NCBI GenBank assembly: GCA_037576215.1 | Contig: JBANDB010000001.1 | Span: 6,758,001-6,822,000, forward strand | Reading direction: 5' to 3' | Source of the DNA: Armillaria gallica | Taxonomy: Eukaryota; Basidiomycota; Agaricomycetes; Agaricales; Physalacriaceae | Length of the DNA stretch: 64,000 nucleotides | In this document: piece by piece, positions 56,168 through 64,000 of the stretch | How positions within the stretch are numbered: the stretch's first letter is position 1 | How the letters are laid out: the number at the start of each line of letters is the position of its first letter | Program-made: the position numbers and the translations under genes | Notes under the pieces: model-generated | Database searches by the model: none | Told to the model about the DNA's origin: nothing | What the model saw: only the letters and a program-made list of their open reading frames with translations

Positions 56168-58726
56168 TTAAATGGGTGAACACTCCCGTTTCAACCAATC
56201 CAAAGCGCTCTTGTCATCTTGCAACAGCGGCGACACCTTTTGCCAGACCTCTTCATGATAATCATTAAGCCATTTCGTCTCTATGACGGGCGTCAGCGCT
56301 TGGACATCACATCCTCACAAATCATAATACCTTCTATCGTTAGTAGCGTCGTATCCACCAGTTTCTTATGCATCGGACACCTACAATTCGGTAAGAGGGT
56401 AGAAACTATATAATGGTGATTCCAACTCACATCGTGACATGCTCGAAACCCAGGTATCCCTTGTTGCCAAAATTATTTGGGGTCTGCACTTCCTTGACCA
56501 AGACGATATTCTCTATCCGAATGCCAAATTTGCCGTCGGCATAGTAACCAGGTTCATTCGACACGGTCATGCCAGGCTTGAGCGGATTCGCGTTCAAACC
56601 TTATCATGGGACACAGTCAATTTCAAACTCTGAATGCCGAAGGATAAGGAAACTGACTGATGCGCGTGCCAATACCATGAGGTCCTTCGTGGACGTTGAG
56701 GAAGTGACCTACTCCGTGGCCGGTACCATGTCTATAGTCAAGCCCGTCTTTCCACAGCGCTCGTCGCGCCCATGAATCACTTTAAAGGTAAATGAGGATC
56801 CACCAAAAAGCATCTGGTAGAGACATACATGGTGTAACCAGTTGTACCGTTAGGGTACACAGCAGTATCAATCGCAATATGGCCCTGGAGAACTCGAGTG
56901 TTCGCACGAATTTCTTCCGGTTTCGGTGTACCAAAGTGCTATGCACAAATCGTCAATACTAACCTGTATACAAGACAAACAGCACGTACCCATGTCCGAG
57001 TCACGTCGGTCGTACCGTCGAAGAATTGAGCTGCACAATGAATGTAGTCAGCGATGAGCTCAGAGTGATACCCAGACATACCTCCTGAGTCGCACAAGTA
57101 GACTTCTTCCTTGTCAATGATGGCGGAATCCTTCGAATCCGGAGAATAGTGGATGATAGCTTGTATAATCAGACATTCTGTTGCCCATAACGACATGCAC
57201 GACCTTACCAGCATTGGCACCAGTCGACGAGATCGTAGGGAAGCTCAAACCCTTGAACAAACCTTGCTCACTGATGCCATCAGTCGACACGTTTACAGAA
57301 TACTAAGGCGACTCACGCTCGGTATTCTTCCAGCTTGCTAGCAGCACCCCACTCTGACAATTTCTTCCCTTGATTGAGCTGATCTTCGAGCCAGGAAAAG
57401 TATTTCACCAAAGCCGCGCCATCGCGCATGTGACTCTGTCTGAATCCCTCAAGTTCTGTCGCATTTTTTATCGACTTTAATGATGACACGGGAGATGGCA
57501 GAAGGGTATAATTATCCTGAGACAAGATCAACAACGTAGCATAGACCAAAAAAATGGCGCACCTTTCCAACAGCCTCGGCTACTGCTAAGCTGGATTTAT
57601 CCGTGACCAGAACCTTGCCTTCCGATTTAAACTCTTTCAAGAAGGTCCAAAATTCCTCGTAAGGCTTGACATCGACATCTGCCGGGGCACCTCCCTGAAC
57701 GAAGAGTGTCGCTCCGTTCATCGTGACGACCGCATACGCAAAGAACACCGGGTTAAAGTCGATATCCGATCCACGCAAGTTATACAACCACGCGATTTCG
57801 TCAAGAGCTGTGAGTACGATGGCCGTGCACTGTTTTTTGTTCAACTCGTCACGCAGACGCCCAAGTTTAGATTCGTGTGATTCGCCAGAGAATTTTTCCT
57901 CAAGATGAACGACGGGATTCTTGGGTCGTGCAGGACGGTCCGTCCAGATTTGATCCACCAAATTTTGAGGTAGAGAAACAAGCGTCGATTTGCGAGGTGT
58001 CAGATTCTTTGAGAGAGAAGAGGCGTCTTCAGCGGTGATGAGGGTCGCGTCGATACCGATCCGTGAGGATTCTTCGAGATGCTGCCATGCTATGAACGAA
58101 TGGGGATTGAGGGCAGTGAAAATGCATACCTTGGTCAGGTAATCTTGCCACGTCGGTACATCTGCACAGATGTAAGTTCATATTTCTTTCCCAAGATAAG
58201 CACGCGTACCAGGTAGGCCCTGTTTCATCAACTTCCAGTTCCTGCAGAGCGTGTCACTGATTGACCAGAATCCACGAAAACATGCTATTCACTTGTCCAA
58301 CTGGCTCTCTGCTTGCAAGAAGTATCTGCCGTCAGTAAATAACAGGGCATCCTTGGGTGTGATGATGGCGCATCCTGCCTCGACATTCAGCGCCAAAGAA
58401 AGTAGTTATTAAGATGAATTATACCAGCAGATCCATTAAATCCAGATATAAATGCCCGCCGTTCATCACATTCCGCGATGTATTCGCTGCCATCTATACA
58501 TGGCCATCAGTGTGGGCAGCCAGGCAGAGATAGGCCGTTGCTCACGTTGGTCCTCGCTCAGAACAACATACGCATTCACATCGTTCTCCTTCTTCCCCAT
58601 GAGCTCTCTGAGCTTCGCTAGCCTCTCGGACGTATTCACAGTCGCACCCATGGCTGCTGCAGACGATGAAAAGCGAGATCTTGGCGTCAGAAAACGGAAT
58701 TTTCGACAATAACGAAGGAGCGACAT
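56168..58726 (-). CDS. Aminopeptidase P (Xaa-Pro aminopeptidase, M24B)
   Basis: N-terminal creatinase-like domains: [67 protein letters not shown]. The C-terminal pita-bread domain carries the metal ligands: Asp in VYLCDSGG, Asp in [12 protein letters not shown], His in [16 protein letters not shown], Glu in NEPGYY and Glu in IRIENIVLV. It removes N-terminal residues before proline using two metal ions. Stop TAA at 56168-56170 after LKRECSPI. Two in-frame starts exist: ATG at 58651 ([11 protein letters not shown]) or ATG at 58726, which adds about 25 residues rich in Arg and Ser and free of acidic residues, like a mitochondrial presequence. About a dozen short introns. Confidence 0.93.
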
Positions 58727-58764
58727 GTACTTCAATGCGATATCCGAGACCCAATAACGCGAAA

Positions 58765-58868
58765 ATGTGCCACGAAGGTGGCGATGAGGATGATGACTGA
58801 CGGTGGTGGTGGTCCGGGACGAAGGGCCGTGCAATCAAACTTGTTCCGTAACGGTGACGTCGACCGCT
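58765..58868. repeat. Partial copy of oxygenase-gene sequence
   Basis: Shares TGCCACGAAGG, GGTGGTGGTGGTCCGG, ACGAAGGGCCGTGCAATCAA and TCCGTAACGGTGACGTCGAC with 62760-62863 near the oxygenase-like gene, in the same orientation. It lies directly upstream of the aminopeptidase start. Confidence 0.8.
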
Positions 58869-59450
58869 GCCGTCTCGATTAAGTACCCTCACTGTCAGCC
58901 CTGACGACGAAACCGATATCATTCCTAGCGTGCTAGGTTTTCGGAATCGACGACATCGACACCACCTGCTACGACTAATGAGCACATGGGTCCATGAACC
59001 AACATTTGGCTGAACTTGTTGCATAACACCTCACCCTGGCTGAACTTATGGTCAAAATGGTACAGTATCCATAGATAGAGACTGAGTAAACTGTTACCTT
59101 CGCTGATGTACAAGATGAGAGCAGAGGATGAAAATGTAAGAAAAGTTCAATCAGTTACCGACGTAGCGTGTAAGGATTCACTTGAGTCTTTGGGTCCAAT
59201 TAACCTATTGAGGTTCAGCAATCCCTTGAGTTCACTCGTAATAAAGTGTAAAGGGGTTGTAAATTCAAAGAAAAGTATCTAGTGCACTATTGCTCATATA
59301 TATATACCTGTCACCGAAAGCATGAGAAGGTTCCACGGTATTCTAGAGGAAGAACGAGTAAAGGTGACTCAAGTAATAAAAGGAGATAGTCATAGCGAAA
59401 GGAGATAATGAAGTCAACGGTACGTAGTATAGGCAATCCCTGAACAATTA
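58869..59450. other. Intergenic spacer
   Basis: Between the aminopeptidase and UbiA-like genes. AT-rich, with a TATATATATA run near 59299. Nothing else seen. Confidence 0.5.
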
Positions 59451-60435
59451 TCAAGCATGATGGAATAGCTGAAATTGAGCTGAAGAAAGCCAGATCTGAG
59501 ATTCGTAACGATTAGAAACGTACATGATAAAAGGAAAGCATCTCACATTATAGAGGATGTAGGAGATACGATCTGCAGGGACGGTGCGAAACAGCATAAA
59601 ACGACCTCCTATTACTATTGCAGCTGAGATCAGGAAAACCTGGGCAATGATAGTCTGAGAAATGGCTCCCAGCCACATCGACCACATCAGGAGAAGGATC
59701 ATGCTGATCCTACTCGCCGTAGGCGCTACAATTGGTAACGTTTTACGGCCCTGAATACGATCTCCCGGTACGTCTTGAAAATCTTGAGCGTGTATAGTAG
59801 TGAGGACAATGAGAGCGCCTCTGAGTATCGCCTCAGAAGTTGAATCGCCCAACACTCCATGTGTACTGTGTCCCTGCCTTGAGAGGTCAAATAATGTTAG
59901 ATGAAAGATCGAACATTAATACTTGCCTGCGACAATGGTACATGCACCAGCTTGGAACGAGTAGTATCCCAAACCATTGGTAACATTTTTGGTGAACCAA
60001 TGTGCATCCAACCCGAGCTCGTTGCTCATCAAGATCCCGATGGTCAGCAAGACACTAGGTCGAACGACGCTGAACAGGTACGATAGACCAAGGCATGCGA
60101 CTGCTAAAGCCCATCGCAGAAGCCTGGCCTTTGGACGAGAAATGCGCCCGGCAGCGATAGGTCTCCAAGGCTTGTTCAGCAAATCCTCCGCTTCTCCGGT
60201 AAGCTGGTTGGAAACGCAGAATTGCAGGAGATGGAGGTAGAGCCAAAAACCTGCTCTCGCAACCGAATAGAGCTCAGGCGGACGCGATAATGAAGTAGCG
60301 GCAAAGAACATCTAGTGACTAGTATATCAGTAATTGCAGACCAAGTAGAAGCGCGCAAGAACGTACGACAGGGAAAAATGTCGTTTTCAAATCGGATTGA
60401 GTGAACAAAAACAAGGTAACGAGGGCGTCCTTCAT
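59451..60435 (-). CDS. UbiA-family prenyltransferase or UbiA-type terpene cyclase
   Basis: ATG at 60435 gives MKDALVTLFLFTQSDLKTT. The first prenyl-diphosphate motif is in NQLTGEAEDLLNKPWRP and the second in DFQDVPGDRIQGRKTLP, the paired Asp-rich loops that hold Mg and diphosphate in UbiA enzymes. Hydrophobic segments such as LLRWALAVACLGLSYLF and ISMILLLMWSMWLGAI are membrane helices. The last intron (GTGAGATGC...CAG, 51 nt) joins YILYN to IWLSSAQFQLFHHA; stop TGA at 59451. UbiA proteins are integral membrane prenyltransferases; fungal relatives include sesquiterpene cyclases. No terpenoid cluster partner is visible here, so the product is unknown. Confidence 0.88.
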
Positions 60436-62686
60436 GTTTCTCTGGTCTCAAAAAACGAACGCCCTTGGGCATTTAAGCTATCGAAAGAAAGGGTCCGAGC
60501 CTCATCCGCACATTTGGGCGGACCGACTGAACTAACAGTTTCTAATTGTGGTACAAGTGGAAGTGCGTGAAACATAGCTGAATCGCAAGATGATTGCCCC
60601 GAGATGCAGGGCGGACCAAACTCCAAGTTTGCCTTGACTTCACTTCGCCCAATGTCTGTATGTTCTGACAAATAATTCCGTTCGCCCAAGTCTGCACTAG
60701 GTCATGAATTATCATACCAGCATATTCGGAGCAGCTCTGAAATCCGGGGGAAGTGGATGCGCCATGTGGTGGTGGTCCGACGGTGGTGGGAAACCACGAT
60801 GCACTTGTACTGATCAGGCTTATCGCCTCCCCATTATACATACCAATTGCAAGCTAAGACCATGTGTATACGTGTCTGACAGCTATGATTGGGAGGAGGA
60901 TTATATTATTCTGTCGATGTCCCTGAGAAGGAAACATGGAGGAAACTAACCAGAGTCCGAGTTTAAGTAATGCTGCATGCTGTTCGTACTTACCTTGCGT
61001 TCAAGCTAATTTTGGGGATTGCGAGCCATTGCAATTAGTTGGTCCTTGCCGATGATTACTGGTGTATCTGGAACCTTTGAAGGATACAAGAAGCTGTTTT
61101 GGAATCAGTTAAGGAGTCCGGTGAGCCGTAGAATTGTCGACGGTCGTCCATTTCTACCTTGCTGAATACTTTGACCTATGAACGAAGAGTCATGTCCTGT
61201 AGGAAAATTGGCATGTATTGGCACCACAATTCGATCCTGTGATCGTACCTTCCCTTGAATTTTTGCAATCCAGTAGTGGCAAGATGAGCCCTACTCCGGC
61301 TTAAGTTATTGGCCTCGTGTAGAACCCGCACCTTGAAGGCTTGTCCCTCCGAGTCTATTATCGATGGAGACTAGTTACACCGCCATCATGGAGTCGTTGA
61401 ACTTTCTACTTCAAGTTCTTATCCGGTATCCCCATATGTGAGAAAGCTTGACCCGTCCCTCTGAATGATGGAAAAGGAATATTGATCAACAATACCATCC
61501 CCTAGGATGAAAGATCGAACGATAAGACACCGGGGAATACAACTTCCGTGGAAAACATGCAACATCTCATGCACTTCCACTTCATTCGGAACTGTATAAT
61601 CAATGGTGCGGAAAGGGTTAAGGACCTCAACAGGCTCATAGAAGCACTGAAGATCATAGAACTTAGCCACGACAGTAGCGAAGGATTCCGAAGACAAAGT
61701 AGCAGTCAAACGCGAGTAACGTGGTCCCTAATACTACCGCACAGTTTTTGGGACAGGGTGACTGATAAATGATGTCGGCGAGGGATGGATGCGATTCACG
61801 AGGCTTAGAGTCAACACTCCTTCTGTCCTTTGACGCTGCAAAGACTCGGCACCAGATCTTAGACTGCGCCGGATACAAGTCTGCCAACTTATAGTTTCCC
61901 CCAGACTCTCAAAGAAAAAAAAGTCGGATGGTCAACGACGATATCGGCAAGACAAAACGTCTCCCTTACTTGCTAGACTCTTATGAAATACGCCCTTTCC
62001 CTGTAAATGACATGGCATTGGGAGATATCGAGTGACCGGACCATTCAGGTTGAAGATCGGAAAATACAGAAGATGGACGTACATAGCTAGGAAGAATGCG
62101 AAAACGGATCCTAACTTTAGGTTGTATGTATATCTGCGTCGGGGATATCTGTGATCCTGTTAGGCAACTTGAATCGCGGCTTCTGGCGCAGTCTAACGCT
62201 CCAGGGTTCCATCCACGCTGAGGGTGCATCCGTATCGCAATGGAGAAAGCAGAGTGGAATCCAAATAGGCCTCAGGTTTGTTTCTTGCCCCATTGACAGA
62301 GCCGCTCTAGATGAACACGATCAAGGACGGGCCGCGTTCAGTTGTCGCAAGATGAATCAGCTTGCTGTCAATATGCTGTTCGCTCTAAACGTATGGGAAT
62401 TTGAAGCCCTAGGTAAGAAGTGTCATTGTGGGAGCGACACAAGCGATAACCGGTGCATCAGATAGACATCAAGGCTAGTTCCCCCATCAGCTGGCCATCC
62501 GTCGACCATCATGAAGTTGGCGACGCTCGTATGCCTGCAGCCTGGTCCCCATTGCCCTAGTCGCAGCACAGACGTAGACCATCTAGCCCATCGTGAATAG
62601 CGATGACGCGACAACGTCAACGACGGTAGGACTGCCTACTCCGTAGGCCAAAAGAAGCAAGCGCAAAGAAACGATAACTTGCCACC
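60436..62686. other. Intergenic, no supported gene
   Basis: Minus-strand frames at 61419-61709 and 61663-61887 overlap and could be exons of a small unknown gene, but there is no good ATG or domain. A plus-strand frame at 62151-62465 is likewise unsupported. Length is unusual for this gene-dense part. Confidence 0.4.
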
Positions 62687-63882
62687 ATGCAGGTCGACCA
62701 CTTTGAACCCTCTCCCGACGACGACAGCTACGATACCGATATCGATATCCTCGAGAGTATGCCACGAAGGCGGCGATGAGGTCGATAGTTGGTGGTGGTG
62801 GTGGTCCGGAACGAAGGGCCGTGCAATCAATCTTATTCCGTAACGGTGACGTCGACCGCTGGAGATCAACCTTTCTATCCACTACCAAAACTGTCGTCGA
62901 AACGACCTTGTTCGTGGGCAAGGAGGTCGATGTCCGGCTTCACAGGCTCGTCATGTATGACAAGGGCGGACACTCTGACTGGCACCACGACTTGACCCAC
63001 GGGAAAAACCACCACGCCACCGTCCTGGTTACATCCTGGTCAGGCAGCGCATTCCATCTCCAGCACGAAGGTAACGAGGTGGCCATGGACATGCATCCCA
63101 GAATCACCGGCGCCTCCGAACTCCAACCTACATCAATCTCAAAGCCGTGGCATTCTACACTGACATGGAGCATCAAGTCGAGCCCGTCACGTCTGGAGCA
63201 AGGCTTGTCCTCCAATACGATGTGATCGTCTTGCTTATACTCCCGGGGAGTATGAGTTTACGACCCTCGATATCGTGAGAGGGAATTTGCGGATGAATTC
63301 CATGGAGGAGGACTTCGGTCTAGGCCGCCACACGAAAACGAGCGTCAGTTCCCATCGTCCTCTCCTTGCGATATCCAGGCTCTCATTGATGCAATCCAGA
63401 AAGGCGTTTCCAGCGGTATAGAAGAGATAGGCATTCCGCTTCGTCACCTCTACTGGCAATCCAGGAAGTATCTGAAAGGATTTGATGCTGCCGTATACGC
63501 TGCACTCAGTCCTACATACGACGTGTCATTTTTACCGGTGATTCTGCGCGGAAACTCGGACCACTCTTTATGTGGTGAGTGGTCCGAGTCCAAACCGTTC
63601 CTCTTCACCGCCAACACCATTTATTTCCTTCTCCCACAACCTTGCGATTTCCTTTTCCGCTTCGTACCCTCGGTTCCATCGCATATAGCTCATACCAAAG
63701 CTTGTACCGCCAACTCAAACCAGGATGATGAACGCATTCGGAACATTGCTCTCAGGCTCTTCAGGCCACCTACCTGCATACCTCGATACCTCGGGGATAC
63801 AGCTAGCGAACATTTCTCGCGACTGGTCGAGTCTGCACATCGATGTTGTGAGATATGCGAGCTTCTCATGGCGGACAGTTAG
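62687..63882 (+). pseudogene. 2-oxoglutarate/Fe(II) oxygenase-like gene, frameshifted
   Basis: ATG in a good context (GCCACCATGC) starts MQVDHFEPSPDDDSYDTDI. Then VDVRLHRLVMYDKGGHSDW, HHDLTHGKNHHATVLV and FHLQHEGNEVAMDMHPRI match the first half of the double-stranded beta-helix (His/Asp iron ligands in GHSDWHHD). The frame then shifts near 63130 to LKAVAFYTDMEHQVEPVTSG, ARLVLQYDV, the second half with the distal His and a probable 2-oxoglutarate-binding Arg. Another frame holds IQALIDAIQKGVSSGIEEIG and IPLRHLYWQSRKYLKGFDA. Related predicted proteins are common in basidiomycetes. Introns do not explain all shifts, so it is likely a pseudogene; the 3' end may run beyond the window. Confidence 0.65.
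63554..63589. repeat. Perfect 13-bp hairpin
   Basis: ACTCGGACCACTC, a 10-nt loop, then GAGTGGTCCGAGT. Perfect inverted repeat within the distal part of the oxygenase-like gene. Confidence 0.85.
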
Positions 63883-64000
63883 TCGCTGTTGGGTTCTCGT
63901 ATCGATCTACTTACGTGTTGGCTTATTTCCGAGGGGATTTCTCAGTATATAAGCTAGGATATTTCGTAGTTAGTCCCCATGTCGCGTTTGCCAAAGATGT

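Noticed and set aside
61419..61887. Small minus-strand gene
   Set aside because: Two overlapping frames with no ATG at the natural start and no recognisable domain; left as unproven.

Overview
The window looks like nuclear DNA of a mushroom-forming basidiomycete (Agaricomycete). Genes are split by many short introns of about 50-60 nt. KDZ-type transposases, chromodomain Gypsy elements, lineage-typical F-box and kinase-like proteins and a fungal UbiA-type membrane enzyme are all present. The left half is a transposon graveyard and the right third is ordinary gene-rich sequence. LEFT END (1-6.3 kb): the C-terminal remnant of a KDZ transposase with subterminal repeats, a decayed protein-kinase-like gene and one tRNA-like sequence. 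NESTED TRANSPOSON BLOCK (6.3-33.3 kb): one Gypsy/Ty3 chromodomain LTR retrotransposon on the minus strand, bounded by two LTRs of 416-417 bp and a 5-bp target duplication (GCATC). It is split by four insertions: an unclassified 1.7-kb element (8880-10573); a 1.6-kb inverted-repeat element with tRNA-like ends (10964-12588); a 14.0-kb KDZ DNA transposon (12793-26773); and a related element that is an almost perfect palindrome with 1.29-kb arms (28150-30870). The 14-kb KDZ element carries four other genes besides its transposase, and the transposase is itself broken by a further 1.66-kb insertion, giving three levels of nesting. Removing the 14-kb insertion plus one 7-bp target copy restores the Gypsy reverse-transcriptase reading frame exactly, so its ends are well supported. 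The block is decaying by C-to-T change at CpG: 17 of the 18 substitutions I count between the two LTRs are CG versus TG or CA, and many stop codons are probable CGA-to-TGA changes. MIDDLE (33.3-49.3 kb): AT-rich spacer; a fold-back element interrupted by a solo LTR; degraded and tandemly duplicated alpha/beta-hydrolase pieces; a row of at least six tRNA-like units that keep pol III A/B-box-like sequence but mostly lack an anticodon arm; an F-box gene with a frameshift; a tandem repeat; and one intact tRNA-Asp(GTC) with a 12-nt intron. RIGHT (49.3-64 kb): a PIN-like/auxin-efflux-carrier membrane transporter (+), a MOV10/SDE3-like RNA helicase with N-terminal zinc fingers (-), an aminopeptidase P (-), a UbiA-family prenyltransferase or terpene cyclase (-), and a damaged 2-oxoglutarate/Fe(II)-oxygenase-like gene running towards the end (+). 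Small degraded copies of the UbiA and oxygenase genes lie next to unrelated genes nearby, which points to local duplication. The strongest candidates for something new are the 14-kb cargo-bearing KDZ element, the outward-facing tRNA-like modules in the inverted-repeat elements, and the row of anticodon-less tRNA-like units. Coordinates of multi-exon genes are outer limits; only some splice sites were worked out.
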